A DNA stretch of 21,826 bases, taken from an uncultured Alphaproteobacteria bacterium. GTDB taxonomy: Bacteria; Pseudomonadota; Alphaproteobacteria; Rs-D84. The DNA lies in the NCBI GenBank assembly GCA_934230415.1, contig CAKQEW010000010.1:1-21826 (forward strand), written 5' to 3'. Positions within the stretch are counted from its first letter, which is position 1. The number at the start of each line of letters is the position of its first letter. The translations under genes were made by a program, and so were the position numbers. Below, piece by piece: positions 1 through 6,306 of the stretch. Under the pieces are notes generated by a model. The model ran no database searches and was not told the origin of the DNA. It saw only the letters and a program-made list of their open reading frames with translations.

Positions 1-11
1 TAAAAATCACG

Positions 12-722
12 CTATGCCGCAACAAAGTGCGCCAAAAACTCGACATTACCACTGCCGCCGTGAATTGGCGATTCGATTAGTCCCGCGCGCACAAATCCCG
101 CATCACGAAACGCGTCCGTCGCACGATTTATCGCATACTCGTGCCATTGGTGCGATTTTATTACCCCCGCACTGCGCGCGGCAATATGACGCGGAACCTC
201 AAACTGGGGTTTTATCAGGGCAATTACCGTCCGCGCCCCCCACGCCTGCAATACCGGCGCGATGTCCGCCAATGATATAAACGAAACATCAATCACCACC
301 AGGTCAACCGGTTCAATCGGCGCCAGTTTACGAATATCCGTCTGTTCCAACGATACAACACGCGGGTCATTACGCAGTTCTGGCACCAACTGGTTTGTGC
401 CAACATCCACCGCAATTACGCGCGCCGCCCCACGCGCCAACAACGTCGCGGTAAATCCGCCCGTACTGGCGCCGATATCCAGGCATCCCATTCCATCGGG
501 ATTGATTTTAAATTCATCTAACGCACGTTCCAACTTCAGACTGCCGCGACCAACAGAATAGGGCAACGCACCACCCGCCAAGACATCAGAATCCGAAACC
601 GCCAGGCTGGGCTTTGTTGCAACCGCGCCATTGACCGTAACCAGACCGGCGCGAATTGCCGCCAATGCACGCGTGCGCGTCGGGTAAATATTCTGGGAAA
701 CCAGTGCGACATCTAATCTCAT
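12..722 (-). CDS. tlyA: TlyA-family rRNA 2'-O-methyltransferase (S4 + FtsJ-like domains)
   Basis: The 236-residue protein starts with an S4 RNA-binding domain (MRLDVALVSQ, then RAGLVTVNGAVATKP). A Rossmann methyltransferase domain follows, with SAM motif LDIGASTGGFT at about residues 81-91, the acidic strand VIAVDVGT, then DLVVIDVSFISL and ALIKPQFE. Family members methylate ribose 2'-OH groups of rRNA and were historically called hemolysins; length is typical (about 240-270). The reading frame is open upstream to 1058, but the ATG at 722 is the family start and sits directly behind a good promoter, so the upstream part is not coding. It is divergent from the cysteine-rich/glycosyltransferase operon. 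The invertible element at 841-964 lies upstream; in its other orientation its promoter would read into tlyA in the sense direction. Confidence 0.93.
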   Translation of the reverse strand: MRLDVALVSQNIYPTRTRALAAIRAGLVTVNGAVATKPSLAVSDSDVLAGGALPYSVGRGSLKLERALDEFKINPDGMGCLDIGASTGGFTATLLARGAARVIAVDVGTNQLVPELRNDPRVVSLEQTDIRKLAPIEPVDLVVIDVSFISLADIAPVLQAWGARTVIALIKPQFEVPRHIAARSAGVIKSHQWHEYAINRATDAFRDAGFVRAGLIESPIHGGSGNVEFLAHFVAA

Positions 723-728
723 GCCGAA

Positions 729-757
729 ATTATACCGCGCGCGGGGGCCAAAATCAA
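729..757 (-). promoter_or_regulatory. tlyA promoter, predicted leaderless
   Basis: On the minus strand, -35 TTGATT (752-757) is followed by a 17-bp spacer and -10 TATAAT (729-734). Only 6 nt separate the -10 from the ATG at 722, so transcription should begin at or next to the start codon. No Shine-Dalgarno sequence fits in that space. Confidence 0.65.
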
Positions 758-821
758 GAATCCAAACACACACAAAAAACATGCATATAAAAAATCCCTG
801 TTCCCCACAGCCAGCGTGGCA

Positions 822-838
822 TTGCGCGTAAAAATTAA
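822..838 (+). repeat. Conserved left flank of invertible element 1
   Basis: The 17-mer TTGCGCGTAAAAATTAA recurs exactly at 3531-3547, in the same orientation and the same place relative to the second element. A weaker similarity (CACAGCC, then AGCGTGGC versus AGCCTGGG) precedes both. It may be a binding site for a recombinase accessory protein or simply part of the duplicated unit. Its conservation in direct orientation shows that only the interior differs in orientation. Confidence 0.8.
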
Positions 839-840
839 TA

Positions 841-868
841 CCGAAAATAAACGGTGGTTTATTTTCGG
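841..868 (+). repeat. Left inversion site of element 1
   Basis: The site divides into outer arm CCGAAAATAAA, centre CGGTGG and inner arm TTTATTTTCGG (11-6-11). The arms are perfect reverse complements and the centre is asymmetric. The layout resembles core sites of tyrosine recombinases of the Xer/dif type, which is inference. The centre is the exact reverse complement of that of the partner site at 937-964. Confidence 0.8.
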
Positions 869-881
869 CACAAAATATGGG

Positions 882-910
882 TTGACCCAGTACCAAAAGC
901 CAGGTATAAT
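882..910 (+). promoter_or_regulatory. Sigma70-type promoter inside element 1
   Basis: -35 TTGACC (882-887), a 17-bp spacer and -10 TATAAT (905-910) are close to consensus. Initiation is expected near 917. The transcript would then cross the right inversion site (937-964), which could fold as a weak hairpin, and reach the ATG at 1006 after about 90 nt. Confidence 0.8.
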
Positions 911-936
911 CAGCCAGATTTAACACACGAAAAATG

Positions 937-964
937 CCGAAAATAAACCACCGTTTGGATTCGG
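937..964 (-). repeat. Right inversion site of element 1
   Basis: Read on the plus strand it has inner arm CCGAAAATAAA, centre CCACCG and outer arm TTTGGATTCGG. The inner 17 bp are the perfect reverse complement of the matching part of the left site. The outer arm is degenerate in the same way as the outer arm of the right site of element 2, so it is a stable outside marker. Confidence 0.8.
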
Positions 965-1005
965 CAAAATTATAACCAACGGGCAGAGGGGGCCCAGCAC
1001 AAATC

Positions 1006-1626
1006 ATGAAAACCATAAATAAAATCTTGTGGGGCTTTATCAGCACAGTGATTTGCATACTGTACCGTACCGATGTAAAGGCTCTGACTCATTACCCTTA
1101 CTACAGTGGCTATCTTTATACCACCATCAATGGGGTACAAGTTTTTGCACGAAAGACATCTACACGTTGTTACGAAACTGTAAAACCCTATCTGAACGAC
1201 AACGCAAGCGTCATAGCCATCATAAGCACTGCATTAAACGATAGATTAATCACCGCTAACAGAATCTGTGACAACTATCAATATGTAGGTAGATGTAATG
1301 GGGTTCCGGCATACCTGTCAACAGCCGACTGCAGTAAACCGAGCAAAATCATATGCAGTACTTGTCCCAAACTAAACGGTTATGGCAGCACAATAAACGC
1401 ACTAAATGCCTATCGGATCCCTTCCAGGGATATTCCTACCAGTATCGCCACTGGATGCATGGATATTGATAACACATACAGTTATATCGTCAATTTTTAT
1501 GTTGCGTCGCAGATTATTGTTGATGCGAACAGCGCGACGGATTGTTTTGTCCCCAGTTTAGCCGTACACCAGGATGATGCCGGCACATATGAATTTACCA
1601 ACAGTTGTTATTATACCGAACAATGA
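1006..1626 (+). CDS. Secreted cysteine-rich protein, member 1 of a local family
   Basis: The protein has 206 residues and I recognise no named family. The N-terminus (MKTINKILWGFISTVICIL) looks like a signal peptide or membrane anchor. Around 16 cysteines are spread through the chain, including ICSTCPK. The C-terminus has TDCF, then a linker and DDAGTYEFTNSCYY, a signature shared with the proteins at 3700-4281 and 13265-14254. It is the first gene of an operon: its TGA stop overlaps the ATG of the glycosyltransferase at 1623 (ATGA). It lies about 90 nt downstream of the promoter in invertible element 1, so expression is predicted to be phase-variable. A G-rich stretch (AGAGGGGG) 13 nt upstream may serve as a distant ribosome site. 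Surface or extracellular location and any link to glycosylation are inference. Confidence 0.75.
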   Translation: MKTINKILWGFISTVICILYRTDVKALTHYPYYSGYLYTTINGVQVFARKTSTRCYETVKPYLNDNASVIAIISTALNDRLITANRICDNYQYVGRCNGVPAYLSTADCSKPSKIICSTCPKLNGYGSTINALNAYRIPSRDIPTSIATGCMDIDNTYSYIVNFYVASQIIVDANSATDCFVPSLAVHQDDAGTYEFTNSCYYTEQ

Positions 1627-2567
1627 AACCACGCAATCCAGTCGTATCAATAATCATCGCGAATTACAATTTTGCCAAATACATTGGCGACGCGTTGGAA
1701 TCTGTGCGCACACAATCGTTTCGCGATTGGGAATGTATCGTCATTGACGACGGCAGTACGGACGACAGCGTAAAAATCATCCGGCGTTTTTGTCGGCGTG
1801 ATGCACGATTTCACCTGATTCAGAAAAATCACGCCGGCGCATCGGCGGCACGCAATGCCGGTCTGGACGCGGCACGGGGCGATTATATCGCATTCCTGGA
1901 TTCTGACGATTGTTTCACAGATTACGCACTGGAAATGTTGGTCCATATTGCGCGCACCACGGGCGCCGATATGGTTGGTGGCGCAACAACCATTGTGTCT
2001 GACGACTTTCATTTTGTCCCGTCTAAAAATATTTCATATTCTGTGAATATGATGGGCGGTTTTCAAAACCCGGCGGCATTCTTGTTAATGCCCCAGGCGC
2101 ACAAATGGTGCTGGATTTGGCGACGCATTTACAAACGCAGCCTGATTGGCGACACACGCTTTTTACCAGAATTTACCGGATTCGGCGATGATTTAACATT
2201 TATGCTGGACATATGCTGGCGCGCAAAAACAATCATTGAAACCGGCAACGTTGCCGTATATCACCGCGCACACACCGGAACGATAACAAACAGTGTATTT
2301 TCAGATCGTAATTTTGAATGGTTCCCAATTTACTTCAAGCACATTCACGATAATTTACTGGACAAATACGACACATATTTCTTGCGCAGTTTTTTACGCA
2401 GTTCATTTAACTATCTGTTAATGGACACCATATTTAAATCAAAGCACACAAACACATTCCAAATGCAGGCACGTGCCGCACTGATTGAATCGTGCAAATA
2501 TATCCCGCGGCGATACCTGACAATAAAACAACGATTTCTGTGCTGGTTCCTGACATGTCTGAAATAA
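1623..2567 (+). CDS. GT2-family glycosyltransferase
   Basis: The 314-residue protein has a GT-A fold of family 2: VVSIIIANYN at about 7-16, the nucleotide-sugar aspartates in DDGSTDD at 42-48, AARNAGLDAARG at about 75-86, and the metal-binding FLDSDD at 91-96. It should transfer a sugar from a nucleotide-sugar donor to a glycan or protein at the inner membrane or in the cytoplasm; donor and acceptor cannot be read from sequence. An upstream in-frame ATG exists at 1605, but the ATG at 1623 forms an ATGA overlap with the preceding stop and puts the GT2 core at the usual distance from the N-terminus. It overlaps the next gene by 13 nt, so the three genes are translationally coupled and share the invertible promoter. 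Confidence 0.9.
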   Translation: MKPRNPVVSIIIANYNFAKYIGDALESVRTQSFRDWECIVIDDGSTDDSVKIIRRFCRRDARFHLIQKNHAGASAARNAGLDAARGDYIAFLDSDDCFTDYALEMLVHIARTTGADMVGGATTIVSDDFHFVPSKNISYSVNMMGGFQNPAAFLLMPQAHKWCWIWRRIYKRSLIGDTRFLPEFTGFGDDLTFMLDICWRAKTIIETGNVAVYHRAHTGTITNSVFSDRNFEWFPIYFKHIHDNLLDKYDTYFLRSFLRSSFNYLLMDTIFKSKHTNTFQMQARAALIESCKYIPRRYLTIKQRFLCWFLTCLK

Positions 2568-3493
2568 ACGTATTATATGCATTTGATTCGCGATTTTGGA
2601 AATTGGCGGCAACGTCAATGCATTCACTGTTGACAACCCAGGCAACCGACACACACATCACGATATTTTGCATGGTGCCACCGCGCACACGCGGCAAACG
2701 CACAATCCAGAAAATGATTTCAGAAACCCCAGGGGCAGGGCTGGTCTGGCGTGTGGTAAAAAAATCAGAAAACCCGTTTCAATCGTATGATTATTCGCGG
2801 TGGAGTCCCGTTATATTCTATCGCCTGATTGCACACCGAATATTTCCAAACATATCAAAATTGCTGTACCTGGATTCAGACACATTGGTGTGTGGCGACC
2901 TGGGGCCATTATACAATACCGATATATCACAGCATACAATGGGGGCAGTGCGCGACATGGCACCAACCGAAGACACTGACAACCCAAACGGCAAATACGT
3001 TCGCGATTTTGCCGCCGCGCACCTGGGCAACGGTCCATATTTTAACAGCGGCGTCTTGTTGCTAAATTTACAAAATATGGCTAAAAACGAACAATTATTA
3101 ACAAATGTTAAAGTAGATTTAAAATATCCAGACCAAGACATACTAAACATCGCACTGCGCGACAAAATCAAACCACTGCCACTAAAATACAACTTTGCGC
3201 CCGGCGTAAAAATATCCACAAACTTTACCGGAAATGACCGACGCGCCGATACAGATTACACAATTCTGCATTTCTATACCGCAAAACCGTATTATTACCA
3301 ATACATCCCACACGACATATATGCATTATTCTATAAACACTGTACCGCATTAGGTATATATCCAGACGATTTTATAAACGATGAACAAAAACACTTGCGC
3401 CGCCGTCGCATATCACGTCGCACAGTTATACCATTTGTTCATATTTCCGGGCCAAATTTATACCTGTTTGGCATTAAAATAGCAACTTTTTAA
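2555..3493 (+). CDS. GT8-family glycosyltransferase
   Basis: The 312-residue protein belongs to the GT8 group, like LPS galactosyl/glucosyltransferases and glycogenin. It shows INVLYAFDSRF near the N-terminus, the DxD motif in LLYLDSDTLVCGDL (DSD at 107-109), PYFNSGVLLLNL at 161-172, DQDILN at 193-198, and a late ILHFYTAKPY segment. GT8 enzymes are retaining transferases using UDP-sugars. The start at 2555 lies inside the end of the GT2 gene (13-nt overlap). The basic C-terminus ends YLFGIKIATF; a copy of this ending survives as a remnant at 4367-4423. It probably acts with the GT2 enzyme on a cell-surface glycan or on the co-expressed cysteine-rich protein (inference). Confidence 0.9.
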   Translation: MSEINVLYAFDSRFWKLAATSMHSLLTTQATDTHITIFCMVPPRTRGKRTIQKMISETPGAGLVWRVVKKSENPFQSYDYSRWSPVIFYRLIAHRIFPNISKLLYLDSDTLVCGDLGPLYNTDISQHTMGAVRDMAPTEDTDNPNGKYVRDFAAAHLGNGPYFNSGVLLLNLQNMAKNEQLLTNVKVDLKYPDQDILNIALRDKIKPLPLKYNFAPGVKISTNFTGNDRRADTDYTILHFYTAKPYYYQYIPHDIYALFYKHCTALGIYPDDFINDEQKHLRRRRISRRTVIPFVHISGPNLYLFGIKIATF

Positions 3494-3530
3494 CCTAAGA
3501 AAATCACCACAGCCCGCACCCAGCCTGGGG

Positions 3531-3547
3531 TTGCGCGTAAAAATTAA
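3531..3547 (+). repeat. Conserved left flank of invertible element 2
   Basis: TTGCGCGTAAAAATTAA is identical to 822-838 and sits 2-3 nt before the left inversion site. It is preceded by the palindrome CCCAGCCTGGG (3519-3529). Confidence 0.8.
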
Positions 3548-3549
3548 CG

Positions 3550-3577
3550 CCGAAAATAAACGTTGGTTTAATTTCGG
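3550..3577 (+). repeat. Left inversion site of element 2
   Basis: Outer arm CCGAAAATAAA, centre CGTTGG, inner arm TTTAATTTCGG. It differs from the left site of element 1 by one base in the centre and one in the inner arm. Confidence 0.78.
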
Positions 3578-3603
3578 CGTTATCCATATGTTAAATCAGA
3601 CTG

Positions 3604-3632
3604 ATTGTACCCGGATTTCGGGGCTGAGTCAA
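3604..3632 (-). promoter_or_regulatory. Sigma70-type promoter inside element 2, reading leftward
   Basis: On the minus strand, -35 TTGACT (3627-3632), a 17-bp spacer and -10 TACAAT (3604-3609) match the element 1 promoter in spacing and context. Initiation is expected near 3597, giving a transcript antisense to the end of the GT8 gene. Confidence 0.75.
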
Positions 3633-3645
3633 CCTATATTTTGCG

Positions 3646-3673
3646 CCGAAAATAAACCAACATTTGGATTCGG
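3646..3673 (-). repeat. Right inversion site of element 2
   Basis: Read on the plus strand it has inner arm CCGAAAATAAA, centre CCAACA and outer arm TTTGGATTCGG. The centre is the reverse complement of the left centre except for one edge base. The outer arm is identical to that of element 1. Confidence 0.78.
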
Positions 3674-3699
3674 CAAACAAACAAGAAAAAGACAATACG

Positions 3700-4281
3700 A
3701 TGAAACTTGCACACATCTTTACAGCAGCCGCCTGCACGCTAGCACACATGACCCTCTCTGCACACGCCGCCGCACCGGACTGCCTAACTGATTCAGAATG
3801 TGCAAAATATCACTGGAACGAAACCCAAAGTGCATTCGCGTGCGGCCAAGCATCACCACTCGGTTGCAAATGCACGGCAACAACATACGCAAAATGCTAT
3901 GACCCGTGTTCATATTATCGCACCAACACCACTCTTTGCGACAACAGCAAAACAACATGGAACAAACCATGGCATGACGCCCCATACGAACAATTCATAT
4001 GGAAAATATGTCAAGCCGTCCCCGCAACAGAACAACCGGGAGCATACGGACTGTGCAAGATATACAACCGCCCCGAATACAAATGCACCACCGGTTATTA
4101 CGGCCAAAGCACCTACGACGACACACCAACATGCACAAAATGCCCATCCGACGGAACAGCAACAGGAACAAACTCTGGCGCAGGACATAACCTGATCACA
4201 TCATGCTATATCCCTGCTGGCAATTACCAAGATGACACAGGCGAATATGAACTGACCGACAAATGCCAATATAAAGAATAA
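3700..4281 (+). CDS. Secreted cysteine-rich protein, member 2 of the family
   Basis: The protein has 193 residues with a clear signal peptide (MKLAHIFTAAACTLAHMTLS, then AHAAAPDC). The mature part is cysteine-rich. It contains CTTGYYGQ followed by CTKCPSDGTATGT, resembling the CxxGxYG...CxxCPxG pattern of GCC2/GCC3-type or EGF-like extracellular modules. It then has ITSCYIP and the family ending DDTGEYELTDKCQY. The frame is open upstream to a TTG at 3664 inside the inversion site. The ATG at 3700 is chosen because it begins the signal peptide. It lies 26 nt after element 2, whose promoter now points away. The binding partner and function are unknown; an exported, disulfide-rich surface or secreted protein is the best inference. 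Confidence 0.78.
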   Translation: MKLAHIFTAAACTLAHMTLSAHAAAPDCLTDSECAKYHWNETQSAFACGQASPLGCKCTATTYAKCYDPCSYYRTNTTLCDNSKTTWNKPWHDAPYEQFIWKICQAVPATEQPGAYGLCKIYNRPEYKCTTGYYGQSTYDDTPTCTKCPSDGTATGTNSGAGHNLITSCYIPAGNYQDDTGEYELTDKCQYKE

Positions 4282-4351
4282 AAACAAAATATTATAACAA
4301 ATACTTAAAGTTTTAATACAGCATCAATTCGTGCCAACCTTTTGTCCGCCA

Positions 4352-4423
4352 CCAAAAAACTCTTATTTTCTATACATCCACGGCAATACACGCCAATTCG
4401 GCATTAAAACAGCAACTTTCTAG
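4352..4423 (+). pseudogene. Remnant of a glycosyltransferase C-terminus
   Basis: In frame, 4367-4423 reads FLYIHGNTRQFGIKTATF and then stop. The GT8 protein at 2555-3493 ends FVHISGPNLYLFGIKIATF and then stop. The last 27 nt, including the stop codon, match at 23 positions (3467-3493 versus 4397-4423). No glycosyltransferase body precedes it and no start codon is present. It is most simply the end of a downstream glycosyltransferase that once followed the second cysteine-rich gene, as in the first cassette. Convergence on a common GT C-terminal motif is possible but would not explain the nucleotide match. Confidence 0.6.
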
Positions 4424-5124
4424 CCAAAATCCGCGCAAACCCGCAGAAATCCGCCATTTTTTGCATTTTTTACCGCAAAATAGGGCACATTTTATATGTT
4501 TTTTGCCCACGTACACCATCCCCAACCACAAAAACACAAAAAAAACAGGTAATACACTAAAATACGTTTTATATTTGTAATAACAACATGATAAAATCAA
4601 ATCATAATAAACGAATTCAATTTCATCACACACACCAACCAACGCCCAATACAAACAAATACCACGCCAGAAAAACAAAAAATTCATACACCGACCAACG
4701 CCAACAAAAAACATTTCAATCACAAACAAACCAACTGACAGTCACACAAATATTTACACACATTCGGCACACACACCACATTTCGCACAATTATATACTT
4801 TGCCACAATATTGCCCCTCTCACAACACAAAACTATACATAATATACATTATGCGCCTTTATAATATATATTGCCCCGCCGCGGTACGTCAAGATAAAAA
4901 ACAAGTTTCAGGAAACACCCTCACAACCAAAAAGACCCCAGGGATGAATATAAAAATTATTTTAATAAAACAAAATATAAACAAATTACTAATAATCATT
5001 TGTAATATTTGTTGTCAATTAAATAGCGCGCAAATCATCGCACTTGCCTTATATGTGATTTTATGCGCCATCCTGTGTGTTCCACATATCAATATCACCA
5101 TAATTTTTCAATTTTACGCCACAT
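4424..5124. other. Gene-poor, A/C-rich intergenic stretch
   Basis: I see no convincing gene in these 700 bp. About 4500-4800 is very rich in A and C and poor in G on the plus strand. Frames are open on both strands, but they have low-complexity compositions and no homology I recognise. A 60-residue frame from the ATG at 4944 to 5126 encodes a hydrophobic peptide, but its only G-rich upstream sequence touches the start codon, so I do not call it. The stretch probably represents decayed DNA next to the accessory cassette. Confidence 0.5.
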
Positions 5125-5149
5125 AAAAAAGCAGGACTTGCGCCCTGCC
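5125..5149 (-). terminator. Rho-independent terminator of aroK-mscL
   Basis: On the minus strand, stem GCAGG/CCTGC with an 8-nt loop (5131-5148) is followed by TTTTTT (5125-5130). It lies 35 nt after the mscL stop codon. Confidence 0.75.
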
Positions 5150-5182
5150 TTTTCTGTTGATTTAATTTATTATAAACATAAA

Positions 5183-5740
5183 TTAATGCTTTGTAATCTT
5201 TTTGATTTTCTTTAACGAAATATTCGCCACATTTGTCAGGTTTTTCAGGCTCTTTTTCAGGTCACTTTCTTCGGACGGCGTAACATCAAACGGTTCCACG
5301 GCCGAGCAACAATTTGGACACTTTGTTGCCGCGACATTAATCGTAGACTTGCAATATGGACACGCACGTGTCGTTATTGCCTTTTTATCACGAACCTTGC
5401 CCACCGCGCGAACAATTAAAAATACCGCGAACATCGTTATTAAAAAACTGATAATAGAATTCATAAACAGCCCAATATTCATGGTTGTTGCGCCCGCCGC
5501 CTGGGCCGCCGCAACCGTGGCATAATGCGCATCCGGCGCACCACCCGCCAACACAACAAATAATTGCGAGAAATCAACCCCACCAATCAGCAGCCCTATT
5601 GGCGGCATAATAATATCCGTAACCAGCGAATTAACCACACTGGTCATAACACCGCCGACGATAATACCGACCGCCATGTCTATCGCACTGCCACGTTCAA
5701 TAAATGCACGAAAATCTTTTATAAAACTACTCTTTGCCAT
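5183..5740 (-). CDS. mscL: Large-conductance mechanosensitive channel with C-terminal zinc ribbon
   Basis: The 185-residue protein begins MAKSSFIKDFRAFIERGSAI, then DMAVGIIVGGVMTSVVNSLV, the classic MscL amphipathic helix and TM1. A second membrane segment, IISFLITMFAVFLIVRAVGK, lies near 90-115. MscL opens under membrane tension to release solutes during osmotic downshock. After TM2 there is a CPYC...CPNC pair, a likely zinc ribbon, and a lysine-rich tail, making it longer than E. coli MscL (136 residues). The GTG at 5746 overlaps the ribosome site. ATG 5740 is preceded by AAGGAAG at 5-nt spacing and is chosen. Its first 14 nt overlap the end of aroK, so the two are translationally coupled. 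Confidence 0.93.
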   Translation of the reverse strand: MAKSSFIKDFRAFIERGSAIDMAVGIIVGGVMTSVVNSLVTDIIMPPIGLLIGGVDFSQLFVVLAGGAPDAHYATVAAAQAAGATTMNIGLFMNSIISFLITMFAVFLIVRAVGKVRDKKAITTRACPYCKSTINVAATKCPNCCSAVEPFDVTPSEESDLKKSLKNLTNVANISLKKIKKITKH

Positions 5741-6299
5741 TTTCACTTCCTTTGTTTATGTACTTTTCTATCGCGTCTAACACCTTGGCCAGTGTTTTAC
5801 GCAAACTTTCGTCCCGGGTTTCAACCATAATATCCGCCTGGGCATAAATTGCATAACGTTCATCAATCAGTTGCGCCAGGATTTTACGACTGTCGGCATG
5901 TAACAACTGTGGACGTGTGTCGCGAAAATTTGTCCTTTTTACAAGTAATTCCAGCCCGGCCTTTAACCAAATTGTCAACGCCCTGCCCGCCAACATTTCA
6001 CGCACCGCCGGGGTAATAAACGCACCTTCGCCGGTGGAAATGACCTTGGCCGTCGGCGGTGTATCCATCAATCGCGCAATTACACGTTGTTCCACGCGAC
6101 GAAACTCTGCCTCGCCATACATGGCAAAGATATCAACAACGCTGCAGCCGGCCGCCGCCTCTATTTCCTTGTCTGAATCAACGAATGGCACCCCCAATTT
6201 GCGCGCCAACGCGCGCCCAACACTGGTTTTGCCCGCCCCCATCAGCCCAACCATCACGATTGGTTTATCCAAATGCAAATTTGTCTTTATGTTATTCAT
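5727..6299 (-). CDS. aroK: Shikimate kinase
   Basis: The 190-residue protein phosphorylates shikimate with ATP in the chorismate pathway. Visible are the P-loop GLMGAGKTS (18-26), the shikimate-binding DSDKEIE and FRRVEQ segments, STGEGAF in place of the usual TGGG motif, and the lid arginine in RDTRPQL. The frame is open upstream to 6761, but that part lacks family similarity. ATG 6299 follows a promoter with 7-nt spacing. The 3' end overlaps mscL by 14 nt. In many proteobacteria aroK precedes aroB; aroB is absent here. Confidence 0.92.
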   Translation of the reverse strand: MNNIKTNLHLDKPIVMVGLMGAGKTSVGRALARKLGVPFVDSDKEIEAAAGCSVVDIFAMYGEAEFRRVEQRVIARLMDTPPTAKVISTGEGAFITPAVREMLAGRALTIWLKAGLELLVKRTNFRDTRPQLLHADSRKILAQLIDERYAIYAQADIMVETRDESLRKTLAKVLDAIEKYINKGSENGKE

Positions 6300-6306
6300 G
6301 CCAGGA

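Larger units (their letters stand above)
841..964. promoter_or_regulatory. Invertible promoter element 1 (promoter toward cysteine-rich gene: ON)
   Basis: This 124-bp element has two inverted 28-bp sites (841-868 and 937-964) around a 68-bp core (869-936). The core holds a near-consensus promoter on the plus strand. Compared with the element at 3550-3673, core and inner site arms match only after reverse-complementing (52 of 68 core positions, no gaps). The outer flanks, TTGCGCGTAAAAATTAA on the left and TTTGGATTCGGCAAA on the right, match directly. Seen: the sites, the promoter and the opposite orientation. Inferred: site-specific inversion giving on/off expression of the operon at 1006-3493. 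In the alternative orientation the promoter would face tlyA. Confidence 0.85.
3550..3673. promoter_or_regulatory. Invertible promoter element 2 (promoter away from downstream gene: OFF)
   Basis: This element has the same 124-bp length and layout as element 1. Its sites are 3550-3577 and 3646-3673 and its core is 3578-3645. The core is reversed: its promoter lies on the minus strand and reads back toward the 3' end of the GT8 gene. The cysteine-rich gene at 3700 is therefore predicted to be silent from this promoter in the sequenced molecule. The outer flanks stay in the same direction as in element 1. Confidence 0.85.

Noticed and set aside
723..1058. N-terminal extension of TlyA up to 1058
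   Set aside because: It runs through the invertible element and tlyA promoter, and lacks S4 similarity. The canonical MRLDVAL start is at 722.
841..3673. The two 124-bp elements as miniature transposons inserted independently in opposite directions
   Set aside because: Sequences just outside the sites are also conserved, and in the same direction at both loci, while only the interior is flipped. I see no target-site duplication. Independent insertion would not flip the core relative to conserved flanks.
4370..4729. Minus-strand 119-residue frame in the gene desert
   Set aside because: It is a Cys/Phe/Trp-rich mirror of an A/C-rich strand, with no ribosome site or recognisable family.
4944..5126. 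60-residue hydrophobic plus-strand frame
   Set aside because: One membrane-like segment, but the only G-rich upstream sequence abuts the ATG, base composition is noncoding-like, and it runs into the mscL terminator.
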